This document shows, piece after piece, positions 25,964 to 34,313 of a stretch of DNA of 64,000 nucleotides. Under the pieces are notes generated by a model. The model made no database searches, had not been told where the DNA came from, and was given only the letters and a program-made list of their open reading frames with translations. How positions within the stretch are numbered: position 1 is the stretch's first letter; each line of letters starts with the position of its first letter. Position numbers and translations under genes: made by a program. Location of the stretch: positions 1,512,501-1,576,500 of the forward strand of contig NZ_CP134050.1 in the NCBI RefSeq assembly GCF_031583145.1, given 5' to 3'. The DNA comes from Brevibacillus brevis. Its GTDB lineage: Bacteria > Bacillota > Bacilli > Brevibacillales > Brevibacillaceae.

Positions 25964-27022
25964 TTACAGAATTCCAGGGAAGATCGCGCCGGTATTGGCA
26001 GCACCGCCATGGTTCAAGCTGCGAACTTCTTGAGCGTTGGTGCCGGCGAAGCCTGGGGAGAACATGGATTGAGCGCTACCCCCGAAACCGCCTCCGAAGT
26101 TTTGGAAGGACTGCTGTGCTTGTTGTTGCTGTTGTTGCAAGCCGAACTCGGCGCCTGTGATTCCGGCGGATGCGGAACCTTGGTTGAGCTGGCGAACTTC
26201 TTGCGTGTTGGTGCCGGCGAAGCCTGGGGAGAACATGGATTGAGCGCCACCCCCGAAACCGCCTCCGAAGTTTTGGAAGGATTGCTGTGCTTGTTGTTGC
26301 AAGCCGAACTCGGCGCCTGTGATTCCGGCGGATGCGGAACCTTGGTTGAGCTGGCGAACTTCCTGCGTGTTGGTGCCAGCGAAGCCCGGGGAGAAGATGC
26401 TGCCGCCTTGCTGAGCGGAGAATCCTGCGTTACCGGCAAAGCCGGATAGTCCGGTGTATCCTGCTTGATTGCGGGCTTGCACTTCCTGAACATTGGTTCC
26501 GGCGAAACCTGGGGAGAAGATGCTGCCGCCTTGCTGAGCGGAGAATCCCGCGTTACCGGCAAAGCCGGATTGCCCGGTGTACCCTGCTTGATTGCGGGCT
26601 TGCACTTCCTGAACATTGGTTCCGGCGAAACCTGGAGAGAAGACCGAGGATGCAGAAGCACCAAAGGCAGGCTGATACGTCGATTGGGCGGACGTGTAGC
26701 CAAAAGGCTGGTATTGCTGGAAGCTGTTGAGATTGGACTGCTGGGATCCGAACTGCTGCGGCGATGCGAAACCGGAGTTGAGCTGTCTTACTTCTTGCAC
26801 ATTGGTGCCCGCAAATCCTGGCTGGAATACCGCCTGAGCGCCGCCGAACCCGCCGCCGAAAGAGCCGTATGTAGCTTGTGTTGCTTGGCCGCCATGGTTC
26901 AATTGCTGTACTTCCTGAGCGTTGGTACCTGCAAACCCTGGCTGAAAAATAGCGCCGGCTTGTCCAAAGGCGCCGGACATTTGTGGTTGAAATTGTGATT
27001 GCATGATATTGTTGTAGGTCAT
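25964..27022 (-). CDS. Seven-repeat Gly/Gln-rich protein resembling gamma-type SASP
   Basis: 352 residues starting at ATG 27022 behind AGGAGGTGG. The protein is low-complexity (Gly, Gln, Ala, Ser, Phe, Asn) with seven copies of (S/A)(I/V/M)F(S/Q)PGFAGTN(A/T/V)QEV(R/Q)xxN separated by spacers of about 23-38 residues; the DNA repeats at about 171, 162 and 126 bases. The block resembles the FASETNAQQVRKQN repeat of gamma-type small acid-soluble spore protein SspE, with FA-TN-Q-V-N kept. It is much longer than SspE (84-100 residues) and has more repeats. Proximity to YheC/YheD spore genes supports a spore role. A possible forespore-type promoter (GAATT-N17/18-CATGCAT on the minus strand) is weak. 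Confidence 0.65.
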   Translation of the reverse strand: MTYNNIMQSQFQPQMSGAFGQAGAIFQPGFAGTNAQEVQQLNHGGQATQATYGSFGGGFGGAQAVFQPGFAGTNVQEVRQLNSGFASPQQFGSQQSNLNSFQQYQPFGYTSAQSTYQPAFGASASSVFSPGFAGTNVQEVQARNQAGYTGQSGFAGNAGFSAQQGGSIFSPGFAGTNVQEVQARNQAGYTGLSGFAGNAGFSAQQGGSIFSPGFAGTNTQEVRQLNQGSASAGITGAEFGLQQQAQQSFQNFGGGFGGGAQSMFSPGFAGTNTQEVRQLNQGSASAGITGAEFGLQQQQQQAQQSFQNFGGGFGGSAQSMFSPGFAGTNAQEVRSLNHGGAANTGAIFPGIL

Positions 27023-27124
27023 CTGAAGACCACCTCCTGAACCATATCTTTTTCCAAGGATGGCCAGTCCATGCATGAAGTAACAAAACAAGAGAATTCG
27101 CATTTTTGCTGAAATGCACGAAAA

Positions 27125-27148
27125 CATGCCGGATGGTCAGCCGGCATG
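27125..27148 (-). terminator. Terminator of the yheC/D-GNAT operon
   Basis: CATGCCGG/CCGGCATG (27125-27132 with 27141-27148) forms a perfect eight-base stem, followed on the minus strand by TTTTCGTGC. It overlaps the GNAT stop codon and separates that operon from the downstream repeat-protein gene. Confidence 0.65.
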
Positions 27149-27613
27149 CTCCTGCAAATCGTTCGGATGCCAACAGCCGTAAGCTAGCCACAGCGTTGGC
27201 TTTCCCGTTGGTCCGATACTGGCTTTCACAGGCTCAAACCCCATGCCGCGAAACAGCGCCAGGCTTGCTTCATTATCCAGTGCGACGCGCACGTACAGTT
27301 TGGGCAGGCGCTGGCACAAATGCGTAGTCAGTGCCTTGCCGATGCCCCGATTGCGATACCGTTTATCTACGACCAGAAAGGATTGGTCGAGGCCGCAGCG
27401 TGAGACGGCAAACAATCCGACTACCCGTTTGCCGTTCATCGCGAGAGCCACTGTCGCTTTCTGCTGAGCCATCTTTTTCGGAGTGAGGCGCGTCAGCCAG
27501 TCGATGGCGTGCTTGGTGATCCGCCGCTCCCCTTCCTGGCGGGCAAAGCGGATCAATGTCATTTGGGATTCCGCCAAAGCTTGCGGCGGCAAAATCAAAA
27601 CCTTCCATTTCAT
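27137..27613 (-). CDS. GNAT-family N-acetyltransferase
   Basis: 158 residues. The acetyl-CoA binding motif A is FLVVDKRYRNRGIGKALTTHL near residues 80-100 (RxxGxG/A form), followed by VALDNEASLALFRGMGFEPV, the usual motif B. ATG 27613 lies four bases after the stop of the upstream YheC/D gene, so it belongs to that operon and may act during sporulation. Substrate unknown. Confidence 0.85.
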   Translation of the reverse strand: MKWKVLILPPQALAESQMTLIRFARQEGERRITKHAIDWLTRLTPKKMAQQKATVALAMNGKRVVGLFAVSRCGLDQSFLVVDKRYRNRGIGKALTTHLCQRLPKLYVRVALDNEASLALFRGMGFEPVKASIGPTGKPTLWLAYGCWHPNDLQEHAG

Positions 27614-27617
27614 ATTC

Positions 27618-28925
27618 CTACCCCGCTACTACTCCTCGCCCGCTTGGCAGGCGGGATACGTACTGTGCGTAATGGATGAGATTGGACAGAGAAAGCCTAC
27701 GGATCGAGGGTTCGTCAAATTTTTCAGGTTTGGCATTCGCTTCGAAAAACCAGAGCTTGCCGTCTACCGTCAATCCCAGGTCCATTGACATTTCCGCCAG
27801 ATCCTTGATTTCTTCGTTGAGTGCGCCAGCGATCATAAGCGCCGTCTGGTGGATCATTTCCTCGATCCTTTCCGGTTCGGACGGGAACAGCGAATGCAGG
27901 ACGGTGGCCAATGAGTGGATCGATCCCCCGCGGGGGACGTGGGTGGTGATGCTTTGCGATCCGGACCGCCTGATTCCGACACCGGTCACGCTCCATTCGC
28001 CATGTCCGTTTTTTTGTACGAGGACACGTACGTCAAACGGCTTGCCGAGATAGCGCGCTCGCTTGATCCCCTGCTGCATGATGTACCGCTTTTGCCGAAT
28101 ATGGCCTTTGACGTGCCTCCACAGGTCATCCAGATTGGAAAAACGGCGGATGATCGCTTTTTGCTCCTTGAGCCGCTCGAGCCGCCACATGTCGTTTTTG
28201 TAATCAATCCGCATGATCCCTTCGCCGGCCTTGCCGCGCACCGGTTTTAAGTAAACGAACTGGTGGGCGGTGCAGAAGCTGCGGAAGCGGGCAAGCGTAT
28301 CGAGTTTTTTCGTTTCAGGCAAAAAGGAATGCACACTTGGATAGTTGGCAAGCATTTGGAACAATTCCTGCTTATCAAAGAAACAGCGGTTGAACAGAGT
28401 GACGTTCGGCAAATCGTTGATCCGCGATAGCGTTTTGCGCACCTCTGGGCGTTGCTCGGCCTTCCGGGAGGGAATGCGGTTGTAGACGACATGGGGAAAC
28501 GGTAGAACGACTTCCTGCCAACTGCTCTGCTTCTCGTTGTACAAGTAGCCGCGTACCTTCTTCTTCTCCCAGTTGATTCCTTTCGTTGTAAACACGTACA
28601 CAAGGGCACCCCATTTTTTCCCGGAAAGAGCGATATCCTTGAAATTTTCCCGGTTTCCGAAAAATGCCGATCCTTCGCCGACCGTCAGGATGCCGATTAA
28701 CGGTCCGAGCCTGAGCGTGTCATTGACCATCTTCCAGTTGATCCGGGTACGAATGCGGCCAGGCTGCTGACTGGGCAAGCCGGTATGCACGCGCTTGTGA
28801 TGGGAAAAAGGTCCAAGGCTGGCGTAAAGCGGCTTGCGTGCCTTGGCCAACGCTTGTCGCGGAAGCTGCAGAAACCATTTGCCGCTTGGGAGGATGGTCA
28901 ACCACCCGGAGCGCTGCCTCTGCAT
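27618..28925 (-). CDS. YheC/YheD-family spore coat-associated ATP-grasp protein (copy 4)
   Basis: 435 residues from ATG 28925 (AAGGGGG ahead). The N-terminal region ends in LGPLIGILTVGEG; the C-terminal half is ATP-grasp-like with VYLKPVRGKAGEGIMRI, DVRVLVQKNGHGEW and a metal-binding FFEANAKPEKF near residue 405. The B. subtilis relatives YheC and YheD are made during sporulation and associate with the coat. Fourth of four consecutive paralogues on this strand. The peptide or substrate it ligates is unknown. Confidence 0.85.
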   Translation of the reverse strand: MQRQRSGWLTILPSGKWFLQLPRQALAKARKPLYASLGPFSHHKRVHTGLPSQQPGRIRTRINWKMVNDTLRLGPLIGILTVGEGSAFFGNRENFKDIALSGKKWGALVYVFTTKGINWEKKKVRGYLYNEKQSSWQEVVLPFPHVVYNRIPSRKAEQRPEVRKTLSRINDLPNVTLFNRCFFDKQELFQMLANYPSVHSFLPETKKLDTLARFRSFCTAHQFVYLKPVRGKAGEGIMRIDYKNDMWRLERLKEQKAIIRRFSNLDDLWRHVKGHIRQKRYIMQQGIKRARYLGKPFDVRVLVQKNGHGEWSVTGVGIRRSGSQSITTHVPRGGSIHSLATVLHSLFPSEPERIEEMIHQTALMIAGALNEEIKDLAEMSMDLGLTVDGKLWFFEANAKPEKFDEPSIRRLSLSNLIHYAQYVSRLPSGRGVVAG

Positions 28926-28965
28926 GGTGTTCCCCCTTCCTGAAAAAACGGTGCTATTCTCATCG

Positions 28966-30339
28966 TTAGAAATTTGCCAGATAACAGCTGTAATCGACGA
29001 GCAGCTTGCGAGATTCGTAGTCGGCCTGCTTGAGGCGGGCGTGCTTGAAGATGGAACGGCCCGGCTTGGAGTTTGCTTCGAACATCCAGACGTGGCCGTG
29101 CGTGTCGATGCCCATGTCGAGACCAAGTTCGCCAAGATCGACTCCTTTTGCCAGCTCGATCGCGGTCGCCAGCCGGATTGCGGCGTTTGCGATGCGCTCG
29201 GACATCAGCGCTTTTTGCCGGCCAAACAGATGCTGGAGCAGCTCATCCCCGGGAATGACGGTTCCGCCTGTGCGGACGTGGGTAGTGACGCTGCCGGATC
29301 CGGCGACTTTGGCTGCGGTGCAGGAGACGACCCACTCGTTCAGCTGGTTTTTATGAAGATGGACGCGGAAGTCAAAAGGTCGTCCGTGGAACGTCATGAG
29401 CGGAATGCCTTGCTGTGCGAGATAGGAGCCGACACGCCTGGTGCGAAATACGTGCTGGTACAGGGAGGATAGTTTGGAAAAATGCCGTTTGACGTTTCCG
29501 CTTCCGTTGTGGTACGAAGCATCAAAGCCTCCACCCGACCGCACGACTTTCACGATTCCGTATCCGAGGCTTCCGTTTTTCGGCTTCAAATAGACGATGG
29601 GATATTTGCGAATCAGGTTGCGGACCGTTTGCAAGGACGGAGAAGTGTACGTTTCGGGAATATGCTCGTTTACTTCCGGATTCGGATACAGGAGCTGATG
29701 CACGCCCCACTTGTTGAAGAATCCCTGGTTGAACATTGGGGTATTCGGATAATTTGCGAGCTTGTATTTGAAGTCCCGGACGGCCTCGTGTTTTTCTGCG
29801 GATCGGGAAGGGATCCTGTCGTAGATGACATCGGGCATGGCGGTCGTCATCTTTCTCCAGACGTAGCCTCCCTTTTTTCCTTTGCGCAAAAACCAGGCGC
29901 TGACTTCGTTTTTCGTCCAGTCTACATCGTGGGGGGAGAAAATGTAGTAGAAGACGCCTTTGCCTTCCTGCGCCTGCAGCAGCTTATGGAAGAACGAGGT
30001 GCGCGGGCCTATCGGATTTCGCGGATCTCTGCGAATGCCGGTCGTGACGATGCCGATTGCCGGACCGATCCGAAGCGTATCTCCTTCCCGCTTGATGTTG
30101 ACCAGGCCGGCGTGGGGAATGCACAGGTCTGCTTGCAGGGAACTGGTGATTTTGACGACATTCCCCTCAGGGTTCCGTTTATCCTGCAGGACAGTTGCGA
30201 TGGCTTCCTTTTTCCCCAGCGTGATCGTGATACGTTGGCGAGGTGTGAGCTCCAGCTTTTGGATGAGATTGTTCGGCAGGATGATCCCGTACACATGGGG
30301 ATGGGGAAGGAAGCGAAGTCGCACTCGGGTTGTTTCCAT
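28966..30339 (-). CDS. YheC/YheD-family spore coat-associated ATP-grasp protein (copy 3)
   Basis: 457 residues. The N-terminal domain carries LRIGPAIGIVTTG near 92-104; the ATP-grasp region has VYLKPKNGSLGYGIVKV, FDFRVHLHKNQLNEW and WMFEANSKPGRSIF near 425. ATG 30339 lies two bases after the stop of copy 2, so translation is coupled. It has the two-domain YheC/D architecture with an N-terminal beta-rich part. Confidence 0.87.
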   Translation of the reverse strand: METTRVRLRFLPHPHVYGIILPNNLIQKLELTPRQRITITLGKKEAIATVLQDKRNPEGNVVKITSSLQADLCIPHAGLVNIKREGDTLRIGPAIGIVTTGIRRDPRNPIGPRTSFFHKLLQAQEGKGVFYYIFSPHDVDWTKNEVSAWFLRKGKKGGYVWRKMTTAMPDVIYDRIPSRSAEKHEAVRDFKYKLANYPNTPMFNQGFFNKWGVHQLLYPNPEVNEHIPETYTSPSLQTVRNLIRKYPIVYLKPKNGSLGYGIVKVVRSGGGFDASYHNGSGNVKRHFSKLSSLYQHVFRTRRVGSYLAQQGIPLMTFHGRPFDFRVHLHKNQLNEWVVSCTAAKVAGSGSVTTHVRTGGTVIPGDELLQHLFGRQKALMSERIANAAIRLATAIELAKGVDLGELGLDMGIDTHGHVWMFEANSKPGRSIFKHARLKQADYESRKLLVDYSCYLANF

Positions 30340-30341
30340 GC

Positions 30342-31430
30342 TTAGTAACCTCCTACACGCTCTTTCATGAGATAGTGAGCATAGCGAACAGGCTGGGTAA
30401 TCGAATGAAACTTCGCATCTGGGTCGTTAATCATGGAAAATACGGTTCGTCCCGGTCTGCTGTTTACTTCGATAATCCAGACGTTGCCTGCCGTGTCGAT
30501 GCCGACGTCGATCCCGAGCTCAACCAGTCTGCCGTGGGACTGCTCCAAAAAGCGGGGCAGCTCCACCGCCAGTCGATCGATCGTCTGCGTGATCCGCGCC
30601 CGTACAGCAGGCTTGTAGTGGCGCGAGAGAAAGGGAGTGAGCGAAACAGCCCTGCCTCCTCCATGGAGGTTGGAGGTGATGCTTCGCTTGTCGCCGATGC
30701 GGACAGCCTTGCCTGTCGTTTCCCATTCGCCCTTGCCGTTTTTTTGGACCAGGACGCGGACATCGTACGGCGAGCCGTCCGGAGTATGCAGGTGGAGATA
30801 GGGCTGCACCAGAAATTTGCGGCCGGCGGTAAACGACGTGACGAACTGCTTCAAGCCGCCTTCTTTCAGGACGCGGCGAAACGGCTGGTTCTCCCGGTTG
30901 CGCCCCGATACTTCGTAGCCGCCGCGGCACTCCTTGATCCGAACCACCCCGATTCCATGCGTTCCCGCCATGGGTTTGATGACAGCTGCTCCGTGAGTGG
31001 CCAGGGTCTCCTGTAGGGACGAAAAGGAAAAAAGCTCAGTCGGAGGCAGCAGAGGAGCGAGCTGGGGAGACTGGATGAGCATCTGGTGCACCTGCCATTT
31101 TCCGGACAGGCCGTACCCCAAAAACGTAATGTTGCGATCGTTTTGCAACTTTTCTACGAATGGTTTATAGTGACGGTAAGCTGGGCCTACGAAACAGCGG
31201 TCGTAAATGAATGCAGGCAATGGGAAAGTGTCCGATTGCCAAGCGCCGTTCCTGTATTCAAAGCCGGCTACCGTTCTGGCAGCAAAATTGACTTGGCGAG
31301 GCGAAAACACGAAGACGCGGATGCCTCGCTTGCGCCCGAAAAGCGTCAGTTTTTTGTAATATCCTTTGTCAACAAAGCGGGAGCCTTGGCAGCGAGTCAT
31401 AATGCCCAGGCTTCTCTGATTATCCTTCAT
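30342..31430 (-). CDS. YheC/YheD-family ATP-grasp protein, short form (copy 2)
   Basis: 362 residues from ATG 31430; a GTG at 31439 overlaps the preceding stop, but GAAGGTGA is better spaced for the ATG. It begins directly at the LGIMTR segment and lacks the roughly 80-residue N-terminal domain seen in copies 1 and 3, matching the shorter YheC/D subtype. The ATP-grasp part has AVIKPMAGTHGIGVVRI, DVRVLVQKNGKGEW and WIIEVNSRPGRTVF. Confidence 0.86.
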   Translation of the reverse strand: MKDNQRSLGIMTRCQGSRFVDKGYYKKLTLFGRKRGIRVFVFSPRQVNFAARTVAGFEYRNGAWQSDTFPLPAFIYDRCFVGPAYRHYKPFVEKLQNDRNITFLGYGLSGKWQVHQMLIQSPQLAPLLPPTELFSFSSLQETLATHGAAVIKPMAGTHGIGVVRIKECRGGYEVSGRNRENQPFRRVLKEGGLKQFVTSFTAGRKFLVQPYLHLHTPDGSPYDVRVLVQKNGKGEWETTGKAVRIGDKRSITSNLHGGGRAVSLTPFLSRHYKPAVRARITQTIDRLAVELPRFLEQSHGRLVELGIDVGIDTAGNVWIIEVNSRPGRTVFSMINDPDAKFHSITQPVRYAHYLMKERVGGY

Positions 31431-31435
31431 GAGGG

Positions 31436-32848
31436 TCACCTTCGCCTGTTTTTCTTGGCTGCTGGTTTTGGCTTCGCTGCCCGAGGAAAGCCGCAGACAA
31501 AAGCGGAGTAATCAAGCATGCGCAAAACAGAAGGGCGTGCGCGCCGCGGAGGTTCTTCCACGCCTTCGGGCAACGGAATGGTATTGGCCGCTTTCGACGG
31601 TTTGCTATTCACTTCAAGCAGCCACACATGGCCGCGGACATCCACTCCGAGGTCGACCCCGAATTCCGCATAATGCCCGGGCAAGCCGTCCTCGAGCAGG
31701 ACAGACAGCTTTAAAGCGATGGCTTTCAGCGTCTCGGGAGAAGGTTTCGTCCCTCCCAGCCACGGGCCGCAAAGGCGCAGAGCCTGGAGGGGCGAGAGCA
31801 TGGAACCGCCTCTGGAAATGTTGGAGACGATCCGGTTCTGGCCGAGGCGTGCCACCATCGATGTGACTGCCCACTCCCCCTTCCGGTCTTTTTGCACCAA
31901 GACGCGGAAATCGGACGGTCGATTTTGGAGCCCAATCAGTGTCAATCCTTGCTGGAGCAAATAGGCTTTGCCTTTTGTCTGTTTGGAAAGGTACTGGTGC
32001 AGTCCTTGAAGAGTGGAAAATGTCTTCTTGAGGCCGCCTGGACGCGCGACCTGATAACCGTTTTCCATTCTGCGCAACCGGATGATCCCGCGTCCCATGC
32101 TGCCGTTGGCGGGTTTGGCGTAAACGGTCCGATGAGAGGCCAGCATTTGCCTCAGATCCTCCTGGCTCTGATAGCGAACCATGGCGGGGAGGTAGGGGGC
32201 CGCCGCCTCTTTGCTCTCCAGCGCTGCATGCACATCCCATTTATTCAAGAATTGCTCGTTGAAAAACGGAATGCTGGCGTCCTTGCATCGCTCAATCCAT
32301 TGGGTCATTTGTTCGCTTCGTTCCCGTTGCCGGGAAACGAGGCGGTTGTAAATACATTGTGGAAGAGGAAGCACTTTTTGCTTCCAGACGCCGCCCCTTT
32401 TGACGAGGCCGCGGACGATACCCGCGTCCCAGTTGACATCCTGGAGCCGAAATGCGCAGACGATGCCGCCGCGTCTGCGGCAAATATCGGCTGCCTCGTT
32501 GAAAAACGATGTCAGCGGGCCGAAAGGATATTGCGGATACTGTGCGTTGTAGGTGGAGACCAGTATTCCTACATACGGTCCGAACACAAGAGTCTGCTGG
32601 TCAGCCTTGTATTTGGCCAAGATGGGGACTCCCGTAGGCAGATGCAACTCTTGGGCGACTGCAGGACGAATCAGCGCACGCCTGCTGCGCTCCATGCCGC
32701 TTACGCGGGCGCGAACCTGCTTGCTGCCGAACTGGACGGTGAGGGTGGGCGCCTGTAGATTCCATTTGCGCATATGCGCCTGGGGCAGGTAAAGGTCTAC
32801 TTCCGACTTTGGCTCGTATGGGTAAGCGATGGTTGGAACGTATGACAT
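31436..32848 (-). CDS. YheC/YheD-family spore coat-associated ATP-grasp protein (copy 1)
   Basis: 470 residues from ATG 32848 (AAGGGGAT ahead), the first gene of the minus-strand operon. The N-terminal domain ends at FGPYVGILVST; the ATP-grasp part has VYAKPANGSMGRGIIRL, DFRVLVQKDRKGEW and WLLEVNSKPSKAA near 430. The C-terminus ends in a basic tail of Lys and Arg. A SigK-like promoter lies 35 bases upstream. Confidence 0.87.
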   Translation of the reverse strand: MSYVPTIAYPYEPKSEVDLYLPQAHMRKWNLQAPTLTVQFGSKQVRARVSGMERSRRALIRPAVAQELHLPTGVPILAKYKADQQTLVFGPYVGILVSTYNAQYPQYPFGPLTSFFNEAADICRRRGGIVCAFRLQDVNWDAGIVRGLVKRGGVWKQKVLPLPQCIYNRLVSRQRERSEQMTQWIERCKDASIPFFNEQFLNKWDVHAALESKEAAAPYLPAMVRYQSQEDLRQMLASHRTVYAKPANGSMGRGIIRLRRMENGYQVARPGGLKKTFSTLQGLHQYLSKQTKGKAYLLQQGLTLIGLQNRPSDFRVLVQKDRKGEWAVTSMVARLGQNRIVSNISRGGSMLSPLQALRLCGPWLGGTKPSPETLKAIALKLSVLLEDGLPGHYAEFGVDLGVDVRGHVWLLEVNSKPSKAANTIPLPEGVEEPPRRARPSVLRMLDYSAFVCGFPRAAKPKPAAKKNRRR

Positions 32849-32882
32849 GGTTATCCCCTTCCCATCAGGCATAAAGTTAGTC

Positions 32883-32911
32883 TATGGTATGAGACGGGAA
32901 ATGGTTTGGTT
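32883..32911 (-). promoter_or_regulatory. SigK-like mother-cell promoter
   Basis: On the minus strand AACC (32908-32911) is separated by 16 bases from CATACCATA (32883-32891), matching the SigK pattern mACm-N16-CATAnnnTA at every specified position. Transcription would start near 32876 and read into the four YheC/D genes. The -10 also resembles SigE (CATACAnT), but no SigE -35 is visible. Confidence 0.6.
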
Positions 32912-32941
32912 CCATGCCGAGAAGAGAGGTTGTTAGTATTT

Positions 32942-34102
32942 ATGAACTTTTGGATGATAATAGTGAACATTGTAGTGGGCTCCGTTATCGGCGGAGTGAC
33001 AAACGAACTTGCGATCCGGATGCTTTTCCGGCCTTTGAAGCCTTGGTATATCGGGGGGTGGCGCATTCCCTTCACGCCGGGTCTGATCCCTCGCAGACGG
33101 GACGACATTGCCATACAAATGGGCAGATTGGTGGAAGAGCATCTGCTGACGACGGAAGGAGTAAAGCGGGCGTTGACCCAGGGAGGGCTTACGGGTACGC
33201 TTGAGGGCTGGATGAATCGGGTGGCGACCGACTGGATGACGAACGACGAGCGAAGTCTCCGCCAGGTCGTGCAAAAGGCGCTGCCGCACGTCTTTCTCGA
33301 AGACGGTACGTGGAGCGATTCCGTTCGAGAGCCAATCTGGCAGCATTGGCAGGCATTTGTGGACCGTACGTTGACACATTATGAAGAAAAGCCGTTGCGA
33401 GAGCTGATTCCAGCTGCCGGACGGGAGCGTCTGGACGAGGCATTGGACAAGGCCAGCGAGCTGCTTCGGCTGAGGCTGCGCGAGTATTTGCATTCTCCCG
33501 AGGGACAGCAGTCCCTGCAAGCGATGATCCGCGGGATGCTTGGAGGAGGCGGGGGGATGTTCGGCGGCCTGGTGGGCATGTTCCTCGGAGATGACAAGAT
33601 TCTGGGCAAGCTGCTGCCGCATTTCGATGAGCTGCTGCAAAACCCGGAGCTGTCCCGGAAGCTCCGGCAGATGCTGGGTGCGGAGGCGGACAAGCTGCTC
33701 GGCAAAAATGTAGGCGAAATCGTGGCCTGGATCGGGCGGGAGCAGGTCGACGAATGGTCTCGGGCGATGTTTGCGAGAATCGAGGAGCACAGCCTGCGAA
33801 TGATCGACGAGCCGTTGTCCCACTTCACCGCTCCCCTTCAGGCGACCCTTTCAGGCAATCTCATCCCTCGCCTCGCCAGCTGGATGGTAGAGTCGCTGGA
33901 GAAAAATGTGGAGCGCATTTTTGAAAGGCTGGCCATTCGCGACATAGTGACGCGGCAAGTAGAAGGTTTCCCGATTGAGAGGATCGAGGAGATGGTGGTG
34001 GGCATTTCCGGCCGGGAGTTCCGCATGATCACCGTTCTCGGCTTTATTCTGGGGGGCTTGATCGGACTCGTTCAAGGCTTTCTGTCTAGCATGCTGGGTT
34101 AG
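32942..34102 (+). CDS. yheB: DUF445-family membrane protein (YheB-like)
   Basis: 386 residues with an N-terminal membrane segment (about 5-25, then NELAIRMLFRPLKPWYIGGWRIPFTPGLIP, the DUF445 hallmark) and a C-terminal membrane helix (about 362-382); the middle is helical. B. subtilis yheB lies next to yheC and yheD, matching the divergent arrangement here. ATG 32942 is chosen; the ribosome binding site GAGAGG is 12 bases away and TTG 32930 is too close to it. Function unknown, with a sporulation-stage envelope role suggested only by neighbours. Confidence 0.82.
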   Translation: MNFWMIIVNIVVGSVIGGVTNELAIRMLFRPLKPWYIGGWRIPFTPGLIPRRRDDIAIQMGRLVEEHLLTTEGVKRALTQGGLTGTLEGWMNRVATDWMTNDERSLRQVVQKALPHVFLEDGTWSDSVREPIWQHWQAFVDRTLTHYEEKPLRELIPAAGRERLDEALDKASELLRLRLREYLHSPEGQQSLQAMIRGMLGGGGGMFGGLVGMFLGDDKILGKLLPHFDELLQNPELSRKLRQMLGAEADKLLGKNVGEIVAWIGREQVDEWSRAMFARIEEHSLRMIDEPLSHFTAPLQATLSGNLIPRLASWMVESLEKNVERIFERLAIRDIVTRQVEGFPIERIEEMVVGISGREFRMITVLGFILGGLIGLVQGFLSSMLG

Positions 34103-34108
34103 CAAAAA

Positions 34109-34147
34109 CTGAAACGAAACTGTAAACCATCTGTAATATTCCTGTAA
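34109..34147. repeat. Pho-box-like direct repeats with 11-base period
   Basis: CTGAAA, CTGTAA, CTGTAA and CTGTAA start at 34109, 34120, 34131 and 34142, exactly 11 bases apart. On the minus strand the last three read TTACAG, close to the Bacillus PhoP half-site TT(A/T/C)ACA. The orientation is opposite to that seen before phoU in this window. PhoP binding is inference. Confidence 0.45.
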
Positions 34148-34206
34148 TATTAAAAGGATAAGATAAAAGCACGATGAAAACCCCCTTAATGATATACTTT
34201 CTGATT

Positions 34207-34237
34207 GGGTAGCTTGAAAAAGCTACCCTTTTTTTTT
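34207..34237 (+). terminator. Strong intrinsic terminator before ytoI
   Basis: GGGTAGCTT-GAAA-AAGCTACCC (34207-34228) is a perfect stem with a GAAA tetraloop followed by ten T residues. It ends either yheB transcription or a short transcript started at the nearby Pho-like repeats. Confidence 0.9.
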
Positions 34238-34313
34238 GCTGCTCCTTCGGGTATATTGTTCCAAGGAGCCAGTATATTGAACGGATGGGAGATTAGGAAG
34301 GAGGAAGAGCGAC

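Noticed and set aside
26036..26640. Regular DNA repeats resembling a CRISPR array
   Set aside because: The repeats are in frame, of unequal length (about 126-171 bases) and encode a repetitive protein; no cas genes are present.
34174..34212. Twelve-codon frame MKTPLMIYFLIG as a leader peptide gene
   Set aside because: No convincing ribosome binding site at proper distance and no regulatory codon run; mentioned only as part of the possible short transcript.
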